64,000 nt of DNA, taken from JACCTH01 sp963761985 (GTDB taxonomy: Bacteria; Actinomycetota; Acidimicrobiia; Spongiisociales; ZC4RG35). Below are positions 18,009 through 26,390 of this stretch, piece by piece; the stretch's first letter is position 1, and every line of letters starts with the position of its first letter. The notes beneath the pieces were generated by a model, which was given only the letters and a program-made list of their open reading frames with translations, searched no databases and had not been told where the DNA came from. The stretch spans positions 42,042-106,041 of the forward strand of contig CAVXIT010000011.1 in assembly GCA_963761985.1 (NCBI GenBank), in the 5' to 3' direction. Made by a program: the position numbers and the translations under genes.

Positions 18009-19024
18009 TTGTTGCCTCCATCCAGACTGGCACTCATCTTCTCGAGCACCTCGACGATGCGGGCTGAATAGCCCCAGCCGTTGTTGAACCAGGTGATGGT
18101 CTTGACCATCGTGTCAGCCATCACGATCGTGCTCAAGCTGTCGAACACTCCCGAAAATGGTGACTCCCTGACATCGGAAGAGACGATCGGATCGGCGGTG
18201 AACTCGATCACATCCTTAAACCGTCCCGAACATGCCGCGGCCACGGCGGCGTTAACCGCCTCCTTACTGGTCGGCTGCCGGACCAGGGCGGTGAGGTCGA
18301 TCGTCGAGCCGTCCGCCACCGGCACGTTCAGCGCCATGGCCGAAAGCTTGCCGCGCAGTTCGGGCATGACCTGAGCGAGAATTTCTGGCGAGTTGGTTTC
18401 CGCGGGAATGATGTTCTCACCCGCCGCCCGGGAGGTCCGAAAGCCGGTTCCGGGCACGTCGGCGAGCCGTTGGTCGTTGGTCATCGCGTGGACGGTGGTG
18501 AAGAACGCCCGATCGATTCCGAGCGCGTTGTCGAGGATCCGCAGGATTGGCGCCACCGCATTCGAGGTGTTCGAGCCGAGCGCCACCACTTCGGCGCCGC
18601 TGTCGATAATCGAATCGTTGATTCCCCGGAGGAGAACCGGAATGTCTCCGGGCTGTTCCGGAGTCGAGGCGATCACGACCCGTTCAGCTCCAGCAGTGAG
18701 ATGACCCTTGGCCGATTCCATCGTCCGGTATTTGGCAGTCGCGTCGACGACGAGGTCGATGCCCATCGCTTCCCAATCTGCATCGCCGGGGGCGGGAGCG
18801 TCGATGAACGCGATCGACCGGTTGTCCACATGCAACGTGCCGTTGTCATAGGCGAGCGGGCGGGGGAACCGGCCGTAGATGGAGTCGTACTTGAGGAGGT
18901 ATGTCAAAGCATTGGGATCATCGATATCGGCGATGGCTGCCACCTCCAGCTCGGGGTGGTCGAGCAGCAAACGAAACACGTTGCGACCGATCCGGCCGAA
19001 CCCCATCAAGCCGATTCGTTTCAA
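18005..19024 (-). CDS. GAPDH paralogue lacking the catalytic cysteine
   Basis: A 339-residue full-length GAPDH homologue: MGFGRIGRN, NDQRLADVP, RTSRAAGENIIPAETNS, NVPVADGSTIDL and WFNNGWGYS are all family segments. The active-site motif SCTTNC is replaced by SNTSNA: the nucleophilic Cys is Asn (N152) and the second Cys is Ala (A156), while the base His (H179 in TTVHAMTND) remains. It therefore cannot carry out the normal thiohemiacetal chemistry. The TTG at 19024 was chosen because AAGGA stands eight bases upstream and it gives the family start; an upstream TTG at 19072 would add 16 residues. It precedes and overlaps the active gap gene, which suggests a structural or regulatory subunit (inference). 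Confidence 0.9.
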   Translation of the reverse strand: MKRIGLMGFGRIGRNVFRLLLDHPELEVAAIADIDDPNALTYLLKYDSIYGRFPRPLAYDNGTLHVDNRSIAFIDAPAPGDADWEAMGIDLVVDATAKYRTMESAKGHLTAGAERVVIASTPEQPGDIPVLLRGINDSIIDSGAEVVALGSNTSNAVAPILRILDNALGIDRAFFTTVHAMTNDQRLADVPGTGFRTSRAAGENIIPAETNSPEILAQVMPELRGKLSAMALNVPVADGSTIDLTALVRQPTSKEAVNAAVAAACSGRFKDVIEFTADPIVSSDVRESPFSGVFDSLSTIVMADTMVKTITWFNNGWGYSARIVEVLEKMSASLDGGNK

Positions 19025-19132
19025 GTTTTTGGTCCTTCGTGGGAAGGGCGAAAGGGTAGCCGCCGCACTCAACCATCTTCCCTTGACGGATTTGGTCCGG
19101 TACGTTGCGCGGGGCGATCCTCTGGGGTATGA

Positions 19133-19574
19133 GTGGTTTTCGAGATTTTGCTGGCGGTCTGTCTACGGGCGCCGGTGGCCGGTCCCGTGGCCGATGGGTA
19201 TTCGGCGGTTAGCCGGTACGAAGGGCATCACGGCGATCGACCTGGAAGCGGGCGGAGGGGAAGTGGTGCGAGCCGCCGGGCCGGGAACGGTTACCTTTGC
19301 TGGTTCGGTTGCCGGCATGCTGACGGTGACCGTCGATCACGGCGCTGGGCTCCGTTCGACGGTTTCCTACCTGGCTGAGATCGACGTTCGTGCCGGACAG
19401 ATCGTGGCTACTGGCCAAGCTTTGGGCTTAGCGGGAATTGCCCACGGTCGGATCAGCGCAGTCCACTTCTCCGTCCGGACTGGGGACGCCTACTTCCGAC
19501 CCGATGCCCTATCCTTCGTTGCGGCGGCGGTGGGCCCGAACACCTTTACCTGCTCCCGCCTCCCCCTGCTTCCT
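19133..19574 (+). pseudogene. M23/LytM-type peptidase domain, frameshifted and without its own stop
   Basis: Reading from the GTG at 19133 gives APVAGPVADGY and RYEGHHG, then a +1 change at about 19235 continues as IDLEAGGGEVVRAAGPGTV, VTVDHGAGLRSTVSYL, GQALGLAGIAH and VHFSVRTGDAYFRPDAL. This is the LytM fold of peptidoglycan hydrolases or their activators. The zinc ligands H and D of GHHGID are present, but the HxH motif reads AVH, so the first His is missing and the domain may be catalytically inactive. After the shift the frame is open straight into nadD without a stop. Either the two are fused or a second indel has removed the real end; I favour the second. Confidence 0.6.
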
Positions 19575-20189
19575 ATGCTCGCCAACGTGCGCAGCGGCCT
19601 GATGGGCGGAACTTTTGATCCTCCCCATATCGCCCATCTCCTCGCTGGCGAGGTCGCGTATCGGCAGCTGAAACTCGATCGCGTTCTGTTCGTGCCAGCT
19701 GGTTCGCCTTGGCAGAAAGCGGGCAAGGAAGTGAGTCCGGCCCAGACGCGTTGGCAGATGACGCAGCTAGCAACAGCTGGAATCGACTATTTCGAGGCGG
19801 ATGATCGCGAGGTGAGCCGGGAAGGACTGACCTACACCATCGACACCCTGTCGACGTTTCCCGCCGACGAGGAGCTGTGGCTGATTCTCGGCGCCGACGC
19901 CGCTCGCGGCATCCCGGGCTGGGAAGGGTCAACCGATGTGCTCAGCAGGGCTCGGTTGGCAGTGCTGCCGCGACCAGGGGTCGATCCCCAGGAGGTCGAA
20001 GACGCGATCGGACCCGCGTTGTGGTTGGACATGGCGCCTGTGGCGATCAGCGGCACCGACATCCGCAATCGAGTCCAGAGCGGTGTCGGTTATCGGTTCA
20101 TGGTGACCGAACCGGTCTACCGCTACATCGAGAAAAATCGCCTCTACCAAGCTGGCGGTCTCGGCTCCTCGGGCGAAGCGGTCGGGTAA
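19575..20189 (+). CDS. nadD: Nicotinate-nucleotide adenylyltransferase
   Basis: Transfers AMP from ATP to nicotinate mononucleotide to make deamido-NAD. About 204 residues; nucleotidyltransferase motif GGTFDPPHIAHLL near the N-terminus, VPAGSPWQK, the LILGADAARGIPGW segment, and the C-terminal ISGTDIRNRV motif that corresponds to the ISSTxIR signature. The start is uncertain: ATG 19575 or GTG 19587 (the latter gives MRSGLMGGTFDPP). The frame is open upstream into the LytM domain, so a fusion cannot be excluded from the sequence. The next conserved gene of this pathway module, rsfS, lies 2.1 kb downstream, separated by the M28 pseudogene and a CoA-binding gene; nadD and rsfS are usually adjacent, so those two genes look inserted. 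Confidence 0.92.
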   Translation: MLANVRSGLMGGTFDPPHIAHLLAGEVAYRQLKLDRVLFVPAGSPWQKAGKEVSPAQTRWQMTQLATAGIDYFEADDREVSREGLTYTIDTLSTFPADEELWLILGADAARGIPGWEGSTDVLSRARLAVLPRPGVDPQEVEDAIGPALWLDMAPVAISGTDIRNRVQSGVGYRFMVTEPVYRYIEKNRLYQAGGLGSSGEAVG

Positions 20190-20245
20190 GGTCAGCAATA
20201 GGGCGGGAGAATCAATTCGCCCATAAGCCGACGGAAGGAACGGGA

Positions 20246-21766
20246 GTGGCCAAACGAATCGGCACCTTGGCGGTGCTAATGGCGATATTGGTATTGATGG
20301 CATCACCGGCTGGGGCGGCACCGGCTGGGGACCGCTTGCGAGATAAGGAACAACAACACCTATGAGAAGCTCATCGAATGCGTAACCGTCGAGGGCGTGC
20401 GGGAGCATCAGGCAGCATTTCAGGAGATCGCAGATGACAATGGCGGGAACCGGGCCGCCGGCACCAGCCGGGTACGAGGCAAGCGTTGAGTATGTAGTGG
20501 AAAGGCTTGAGGCGGCGGGTTGGAGCGTGAGCTCACGAGTTTCCATTCACTTTCGTTCCTCCACCCACTCTGCAACAGCTGACCCCTATGAACCGCGACT
20601 TATGAAACGGGCGCTTTCACCGGGAGCGGCATTGGCACCGTGACCGGTGCGGTGATCCCAGTTGACATCAACCTGGCGTTGCCCCGGGATCGAGTTACGA
20701 GTGGATGCGAGGCCGCCGACTTCGTCGGCACTGACTTCGGCGGATCTGCCGACATTGCGCTGATCCAGCGGGGAACCTGCACGTTTGGCGTGAAGGCACT
20801 CAAAACGCGGAAGCGGCGGGGGCCGAAGCGGTGATCATCTTCAACCAGGGCAACACACCCGAACGCGCGAAGGCCTTATCATCGGCACCTTGGGGCATCG
20901 GCTCGTGGATAACGATCCCGGTCGTGGGCGCTTCGTTCGCCGACGGGGTCTCCCTGGCCCAAGCCGGCTCGACCGCACTGGTCGACGTCGATCCCCCGGA
21001 GTCAGGCCCGCAGGTCAACGTCATCGCCGAGCTTGCCGGCGACAACGAGGACAATGTGGTGATGGCGGGTGCTCACCTCGATTCCGTGCAGGCGGACCAG
21101 GGATCAAGGACAACGGGAGCGGCTCCGCTATTCTCCTCGAGGTCGCCGAGACAGATTGCCAAGTTGAAGCCGGAGAACACATTCGATTTGCCTGGTGGGG
21201 AGCCGAGGAGGCTGGTCTGATCGGCTCGACGGCATACGTCAATGGCTTGAGCGAGGCTGAGCTCGATCGAATCGCCCTGTATCTCAACTTCGACATGGTT
21301 GGCTCGCCGAACTACGTCTTCATGGTCTACGACGGTGACGAGTCTGGGTACCCGGCCCCCCGGTGTCCCAGTACCGGATGGATCGATCGCGATCGAAGAC
21401 CTATTCGAGTCGTACTACACCCTCGTCGGTGAGCCGTATGACGATGCCCAATTCAGCGGCCGCAGTGACTATCAGGCCTTCATCCTTAACGGGATCCCGG
21501 CCGGGGGCCTCTTTACCGGAGCTGAAGTCGTCAAGACAGAGGAGCAGGAAGCAATTTGGGGTGGCACTGCGGGCGAACAATTCGACCCGTGCTATCACCT
21601 CGCTTGCGATGACTTCGACAATATCAGCCTCCACGCCCTCGACGTCAACGCCGACGCGGTTGCTGTGGCAGTGTTGACCTACGCCTACTCCACCGAGACC
21701 GTAAACGGTGTGGTTGGCAGAGAAGGTCCCCGGCGGCTTCACACTGCCGGCACCGGCCGGTCCTGA
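20246..21766 (+). pseudogene. Secreted M28 family aminopeptidase with PA domain, broken by many frameshifts
   Basis: GTG start with a clear signal peptide (MAKRIGTLAVLMAILVLM then ASPAGAAPA). Pieces of one protein follow in changing frames: NNNTYEKLIECVTVEGVREH, GYEASVEYVVERLEAAGW, FPFTFVPPPTLQQLTPM, a PA domain (DFGGSADIALIQRGTCTFGVKA, AEAVIIFNQGN), then the zinc peptidase core GAHLDSVQ, GIKDNGSGSAILLEVA, FAWWGAEEAGLIGS, LNFDMVGSPNYVFM, and SDYQAFILNGIPAGGLFTGAE, CYHLACDDFDN. At least eight frame changes are needed, mostly +1, with two -1 next to short A and G runs. All metal-ligand motifs survive, so the damage is recent or due to poor sequence. Ends before the hairpin at 21824. Confidence 0.75.
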
Positions 21767-21823
21767 GGGAACCAGCGCCGGAGGCGGGCCTTCTTCCAGG
21801 TCGATTAACGACGGGAAAACCCG

Positions 21824-21857
21824 CGAGCCCCGGGAAGGAACGCCTTCCCGGGGCTCG
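21824..21857. terminator. Strong hairpin terminator between convergent genes
   Basis: A perfect 15-bp stem, CGAGCCCCGGGAAGG (21824-21838) and its complement (21843-21857), with an AACG loop, followed by TTCCTTT on the plus strand. It serves the M28 gene and may also act for the converging CoA-binding gene, whose stop is at 21864. Confidence 0.9.
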
Positions 21858-21863
21858 TTCCTT

Positions 21864-22268
21864 TCAACTAGTTAGGGCCCGTGCGCTGGCCCTCACCATG
21901 ATGCAGCTGTCGTAGTCGAAGTCGACGCCGGACTGATCGAGGTAGGAGATCAGCTCGCGCGACTCGGCGCCTGGTTGCAGCCAGATGTTGTTGAGCCCTA
22001 CCGCAACTGCCGTCTTGGCAACCTCAAGTCCTATGTCGGCGGGAACCACAAAGTCGATGACATCGGGTTTTTCGGGCAAGTCACGCAGGCTTGGGTACGA
22101 GCGATCCTCATCGACGGTTTCGGTATTCGGGTTGACCGGCAGCACCCGGTAGCCCCGGTTTTTCATGTCGCGATAGATGATTGCCCCGTACTTCTCGAGA
22201 TGATCCGAGGCGCCCACAACAGCAATCACCGCCGTGGGTTCGAGTAAATCGGTGAGATCCTTGCGCAT
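21864..22268 (-). CDS. CoA-binding domain protein (YccU-like)
   Basis: A 134-residue Rossmann-fold protein of the CoA_binding_2 type: VVGASDHLEKYGAIIYRDM at the N-terminus binds the nucleotide part, then VLPVNPNTETVD, YPSLRDLPEKPDVIDFVVP and IWLQPGAES. Such proteins resemble the CoA-binding domain of succinyl-CoA synthetase; the cellular role is not known. Length fits the family. It is divergent from rsfS with only 28 bases between the starts, so regulatory sequences must overlap. Confidence 0.88.
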   Translation of the reverse strand: MRKDLTDLLEPTAVIAVVGASDHLEKYGAIIYRDMKNRGYRVLPVNPNTETVDEDRSYPSLRDLPEKPDVIDFVVPADIGLEVAKTAVAVGLNNIWLQPGAESRELISYLDQSGVDFDYDSCIMVRASARALTS

Positions 22269-22296
22269 CGCGACCTACCCTATAGGAGTAGAAGAG

Positions 22297-22716
22297 TTGT
22301 CCCGGGGCCGGTTTAGGCTCGCTAGCAAGAAGGAGGTTTCAGCCGTAGACGCACCCACCGCCGCCCGGCTCGCAGCCGACGCCATCGCCGATAAGAAGGG
22401 AATGGACATCGTTCTTCTTGAAGTCGGCGATCTTTTTGTTATTACTGATTTCTTCGTCATTGCCACCGGAACTTCGCGGCCGCATGTCCAGGCCCTCGCG
22501 GAACGTGTCGAAGAGTTGCTCAAAGAACGAGGCCGGTCACCGCTTCGCGATGAAGGCTTGCCGGAGGCCGAGTGGGTCGTGATGGACTACGGCGATTTCA
22601 TGGTGCACCTGTTTCAACCCGAGGCCCGCGGCTACTACGACCTCGAGCGGTTGTGGCGCGACGCGCCGCGTTTGGAGTGGGTCGATTCCAGCCAACCCGT
22701 TTCTGGCTCCAGCTAA
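22297..22716 (+). CDS. rsfS: Ribosomal silencing factor RsfS
   Basis: Binds L14 on the 50S subunit and blocks subunit joining under nutrient stress. About 139 residues with DIVLLEVGDLFVITDFFVIATGTSRPHVQALAE and the end segment WVVMDYGDFMVHLFQPEARGYYDLERLW, both diagnostic. Start choice: TTG at 22297 has AGGAG at a spacing of eight bases. A second, stronger AAGGAGG lies at 22329-22335 but is followed at the right distance by GTA, not a start codon, which may mark a single-base error or a mutated original GTG start. The tRNA-Ala gene follows 25 bases after the stop. Confidence 0.93.
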   Translation: MSRGRFRLASKKEVSAVDAPTAARLAADAIADKKGMDIVLLEVGDLFVITDFFVIATGTSRPHVQALAERVEELLKERGRSPLRDEGLPEAEWVVMDYGDFMVHLFQPEARGYYDLERLWRDAPRLEWVDSSQPVSGSS

Positions 22717-22741
22717 CTGGCTGGTACCCTTTTCGAACCTC

Positions 22742-22817
22742 GGGGCTGTAGCTCAGTTGGCAGAGTGCTTGCATGGCATGCAAGAGGCCGGGGGTTCAAA
22801 TCCCCCCAGCTCCACCA
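22742..22817 (+). tRNA. tRNA-Ala (anticodon GGC)
   Basis: A 76-base cloverleaf with encoded CCA: acceptor GGGGCTG pairs with CAGCTCC (one G-T pair), D arm with GCTCAGTTGGCAGAGT, anticodon stem CTTGC/GCAAG with loop ATGGCAT giving anticodon GGC (reads GCC), and T arm GGGGG-TTCAAAT-CCCCC. The 3' part from 22782 to 22816 is repeated at 23721-23754. Confidence 0.97.
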
Positions 22818-22847
22818 GGTAATCGGCTCGTCGCACGACGCCAGGGC

Positions 22848-23651
22848 TCACGTCGATAGAGGGACCCGCTCGATCCACGCAAGAAAGGGATCGGCTTTTC
22901 CCTTCAAGTCCAAGTAGCGCCGTTCCAAGGATTCGGTATCAACCTCCGCCGCTTTGGCAAGTGCATCGCTCATAGCTATTTCTCCCCCTAAGGCGGCTGA
23001 TCCCAGGCGAGCCGCGGTATTGGGGACGTCGCCAAGCACCGTGAAGTCGTACGAGCCCGGCATACCGACGACTCCGGCGAAGCCAATGCCTGTGTGAACC
23101 CCGACACCAACTGGGATGGAACTGCCGAGGTTGGCCATCCGAGAGACAACCTTCCTTCCGGCCGCTAATGCACGTCTCGGGTGGTCGAGCCCAACAAATC
23201 CCGGTACCCACATTGCCATCACGCCGTCACCAACTATGTGGTCGACAACCCCATCCTCAGAATCGACAGCATCAAAAGCGACCTCGAAGAATCCATCAAG
23301 TGTTTCAGAGAATTCCGCTGGCGACATTCTTTCAGCCAAAGTTGTTGAGCCGCGTACGTCGGCAAATAAGAGCGACATCGGGATCTCGGTTCCGCCTTTT
23401 ACCTTTTCGATTCCGTTGAAACAGAGCCTGCACAGTTGTTGGTTAAGGGACCAGCGTCGGAATCCGGCAAGTCGGAATAGGGGCGACAGCGGGCCACTAA
23501 ATGGGGCTTGGCACAGCTTGCATCGAGGAGCTCGGGGGACTCTTCGGAAGAATTTGGCTGGCCCGATGCCCCTCTCCCCCGACAGCAGCCCATACCAATA
23601 CTTGTCTGCCTCTACCCCCCGGAAGCGAGGGACATCCTCCCTGTCATCCAT
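22848..23651 (-). CDS. Class III adenylate/guanylate cyclase with N-terminal zinc-ribbon-like Cys pairs
   Basis: A 267-residue soluble nucleotide cyclase. The catalytic domain (~residues 90-265) keeps both metal-binding aspartates, D98 in LLFADVRGSTTLAERM and D142 in HIVGDGVMAMW, and the TAARLGSAALGGEI segment of the active site, so it should be active. The N-terminal part has two CxxC pairs (C44/C47 and C74/C77), probably one zinc site. There are no membrane helices. ATG at 23651 preferred over a TTG nine bases upstream. It lies alone between tRNA-Ala and a duplicate of the tRNA 3' end, in opposite orientation to the tRNA, and looks somewhat less GC-rich than its neighbours, which suggests acquisition by site-specific integration. 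Confidence 0.88.
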   Translation of the reverse strand: MDDREDVPRFRGVEADKYWYGLLSGERGIGPAKFFRRVPRAPRCKLCQAPFSGPLSPLFRLAGFRRWSLNQQLCRLCFNGIEKVKGGTEIPMSLLFADVRGSTTLAERMSPAEFSETLDGFFEVAFDAVDSEDGVVDHIVGDGVMAMWVPGFVGLDHPRRALAAGRKVVSRMANLGSSIPVGVGVHTGIGFAGVVGMPGSYDFTVLGDVPNTAARLGSAALGGEIAMSDALAKAAEVDTESLERRYLDLKGKADPFLAWIERVPLST

Positions 23652-23720
23652 GAGCCACAAACATACCCGTGAGTTTGGGATGCGGGATTTTGGACAGTTG
23701 CCGGCCCCACGAACTAGCTA

Positions 23721-23754
23721 AAGAAGCCGGGGGTTCAAATCCCCCAGCTCCACC
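23721..23754 (+). repeat. Duplicate of the tRNA-Ala 3' end (att-like direct repeat)
   Basis: Matches 22782-22816 of the tRNA-Ala gene through the anticodon-stem edge, T arm and acceptor 3' strand (CCGGGGGTTCAAATCCCCC then AGCTCCACC), with one substitution and one missing C. It lacks the D arm and 5' half, so it is not a tRNA. Two such copies bounding ~0.9 kb are the usual footprint of integration into a tRNA gene. The rest of 23755-23817 shows nothing I recognise. Confidence 0.85.
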
Positions 23755-23817
23755 CGACGAACCCCGAAGCGCCATTCCCGGTCGACCTGGCGCCCGGACC
23801 AAGGCAGAAGGGCACGA

Positions 23818-24982
23818 TCACGTCCGAATTTCGGCGTCGGAAAAGCGCCGGTCGAGCGCCAGGTAACCGAGACCGCCTAACAAGAGGGTGACGCCGAGCG
23901 TCCCGAAACCAACGGTGTAACCCGCGTCGGCGATCAGGAGCCCGACGATGGGGGCGACGATCAGCAAACCGACGTCGAAAGTGGCGGTAAAGGTAACTAC
24001 CGCAGATCCCCGTTCGGCCACCCGCGCCCGATGCACCACCTGACTCGACAGGATGGGAAATACCAAGCCATGCGCTGAGCCAGCGGCCAATGCGCCTATC
24101 GCAGCGAATGTCGGGCCGGATGCAAGTGCAATCAGGAATACGCCAGCAGCCTGACCAGCCACCGCCAGCGCGATCGTGACTCGTTCACCGAGGATGGCCG
24201 CCAGCTTCCCGGCCCCGACGCGGGTCGAGATCGCAGCGAACCCATAGACGGCGAAGAAGACTCCCAGGCTAATGACGCCGCGGGTTTCGACGAACGGGCG
24301 CATGAAAGTGAGGATCGCCTCCATCCCCATGGCGATGGTAAGGGTGACCCACCACAACGGAAGGAGATTCCTCTGCCGCACCACGGCCCAGAAGGATCGT
24401 CGTGGCTCGTGCACAGGGATCGGCAGGAGCGGTAGCCGCCAAGCCAGTAGCCAGGAAATCAGGCCAGCGGCCGCTGAGGCGAAGATGACCCCGTCGTAAC
24501 CGCCACCGACTATCAGAGCGTCGCCGAGCAGATTGGAAAGGGCAATGGGCAGCAAACCCGACACTCCGAAAACGAGCTAGGCCTTGCGTACGTATTTCAA
24601 CCGGCAAGGCGTCGGCCACATAAGTGAGAAGGGTGGTGAAGAGGATCATCTGCAGGATCCGCTCGGCGAGGAAAGTAACCCAGAGCACGACTCCTAAGTC
24701 GTCGATGACACCAAGAAGGACGGTCGGCAGCACGGTGGCCAGCCCGAGGTATCTGAGAATCGATCGTCTGTGGACCAAATCAAGGAGGCGGCCGAATGAC
24801 GGACGCAAGAGGAGGGTTGCAACGGCCCCCGCCGAATATGCCAAACCGATTCCCGCCTCACTGACTCCCAGATCAAGGAGCTTGCCCGGCACGTTGACCA
24901 GCAGGAAATATGCCACCTCTTCGAAGAACCCGACGACCCAGACAAGGGCGAACGGTGGCGTCCGCAGGAGACGACGAATCAT
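23818..24982 (-). CDS. Major facilitator superfamily transporter, interrupted by one frameshift
   Basis: Twelve-helix type secondary transporter of ~387 residues once a +1 change is repaired. The N-terminal half starts MIRRLLRTPPFALVWVVGFF, has the MFS loop pattern FGRLLDLVHRRSILR, and reaches VADALPVEIRTQGLARFRS; the second half resumes with VSGLLPIALSNLLGDALIVGGG about 24565 and has TRVGAGKLAAILGERV and GSAHGLVFPILSSQVV. The conserved ADxxPxExRxxxL element spans the junction, so the reading frames belong together. Substrate unknown; the FPILSSQVVHRA region is reminiscent of sugar-efflux/arabinose-exporter-like MFS. Last gene of a glycosidase-flavoprotein-MFS operon (10-base gap upstream). 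Confidence 0.85.
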
Positions 24983-24992
24983 GAGGGACGAT

Positions 24993-26390
24993 TCAGAGCC
25001 CGTAGGCCTCGAGGAGCCGAAGCCAGACTTCGCTTACCGTTGGAAACGAAGGAACGGCATGCCAGAGCAGTTCCAGTGGCACTTCGGCCACGACGGCGAT
25101 GGTCGCCGAATGCAACAGCTCCTGGACACCGGGTCCCGTGAACGTTGCTCCGAGCAGAGTGCCGCTCTCTCGATTGATCACGAGTTGCGACGTGCCTGTG
25201 ATGCCTTCGCCCTGGGTGTAAGCGCCGGCTACGTCGCCCGTGCCGTAGCTAACGACGTCGACCTCGAAGCCGGCGGCGTGGGCGTCGGCCTCGATCAACC
25301 CGACCGCACACACCTGGGGATCCGTGAAGGTCACCCGGGGGATGACTTGTTTGGTCGACGCAACAGTGCGACCGGCGATGACGTCGCTGACGACTCGACC
25401 TTGATACTTGCCCATGTGGGTGAGGGGAGCGGTTCCGTTGCAGTCGCCGATGGCGAAGAGCCAGTCGATCGGTCCCTCGCCTCCCTTCACGCGAAATAGA
25501 TCGTCGACCGGTATTGCGGCTCCGGGCGCGACGTCCACACTTTCGAGGCCGAGGTCTCCAGTGGCTGGTCGGCGGCCGGTAGCCACAAGAATCTGATCGA
25601 CCTCGATTGCCACTCCGGGGTCGACCGAGACCGAGAATGGGCCATTGGCGTTGGGGCGGCTGACCTCGACGACCCGGCTTGAGGTGAGCACGACGATGCC
25701 CTCCGCCTCGAACGCCTCTCGTACTTGCGCGCCGGCGAAAGGCTCCTCGCGGGCGAGCAAGTGTGGACTGCTCTCGACGATCGTTACTTTCGACCCCAAG
25801 CGAGCGAAGCCCTGGGCGAGCTCGACACCCACCGCACCGCCGCCCATCACGAGGAGACTGCGTGGAACGTCTTTGGCGGCGGTCGCCTCACGGTTGGTCC
25901 AAGGCTCTGCCTCGTGCAGCCCGGGGACCGGTGGAATGAACGCACCGGTACCGGTGGCGAGGACCACCGCTCGGCCGGCCTTGAGACGGACGATCGGCTG
26001 GTCGGTCCGTTCAACCTCCACAAGGCGGTTACCGGCCAGCCGGCCGCGCCCTCGATACAGGGCGATTGCCTTCGAGTCGAGCCAGTCCACGGCGCCTTTG
26101 TCGTTCCAGTTGCTCGTCATGTAGTCCCGTTGGGCGAAGACAGCAGTCGCATCGAGGTCACCCACGACGGCTTCCCGAGCACCGGGAACTCGCCGTGCTG
26201 CGGCGAGGACATCGCCCGGCCGGATCAAGGTCTTGGACGGAATGCAACCCCAAAAGGAACATTCCCCACCAACCAGCTCCTTCTCGATGACGGCGACATC
26301 GAGCCCGGCATCCGCGCACCTCCCCGCCACCACCTCGCCCGCTGGACCGGCACCGATCACGATGACGTCGTGTTGGAGTTCGTCATTCAT
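24993..26390 (-). CDS. Class I pyridine nucleotide-disulphide oxidoreductase, non-canonical C-terminus
   Basis: A 465-residue FAD/NAD(P)-dependent enzyme related to dihydrolipoamide dehydrogenase and mercuric reductase. FAD-binding VIVIGAGPAGEVVAGRCA, redox-active pair C44/C49 in GGECSFWGCIPSK, NAD(P)-binding VMGGGAVGVELAQGFARLG, FAD-binding FAIGDCNGTAPLTHMG, and a dimerisation domain. The C-terminal HPT-E motif that supplies the catalytic His is SFPTVSE here, with F449 in place of His. A group of actinobacterial homologues is known to me with this kind of CSxW/SFPT combination, whose substrate is not established. ATG overlaps the stop of the glycosidase gene (ATGA). Should not be annotated as lpd. 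Confidence 0.88.
   Translation of the reverse strand: MNDELQHDVIVIGAGPAGEVVAGRCADAGLDVAVIEKELVGGECSFWGCIPSKTLIRPGDVLAAARRVPGAREAVVGDLDATAVFAQRDYMTSNWNDKGAVDWLDSKAIALYRGRGRLAGNRLVEVERTDQPIVRLKAGRAVVLATGTGAFIPPVPGLHEAEPWTNREATAAKDVPRSLLVMGGGAVGVELAQGFARLGSKVTIVESSPHLLAREEPFAGAQVREAFEAEGIVVLTSSRVVEVSRPNANGPFSVSVDPGVAIEVDQILVATGRRPATGDLGLESVDVAPGAAIPVDDLFRVKGGEGPIDWLFAIGDCNGTAPLTHMGKYQGRVVSDVIAGRTVASTKQVIPRVTFTDPQVCAVGLIEADAHAAGFEVDVVSYGTGDVAGAYTQGEGITGTSQLVINRESGTLLGATFTGPGVQELLHSATIAVVAEVPLELLWHAVPSFPTVSEVWLRLLEAYGL

Noticed and set aside
18879..19130. Plus-strand open frame across the GAPDH paralogue
   Set aside because: It is the shadow of the minus-strand gene; no ribosome site or homology, and its upstream part has no counterpart.
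23721..23754. A second tRNA-Ala gene
   Set aside because: Only the 3' half is present; the D arm, anticodon and 5' acceptor strand are missing.
24993..26390. Dihydrolipoamide dehydrogenase or mercuric reductase
   Set aside because: The catalytic His is Phe, there is no HMA domain and no E2/E1 genes nearby.
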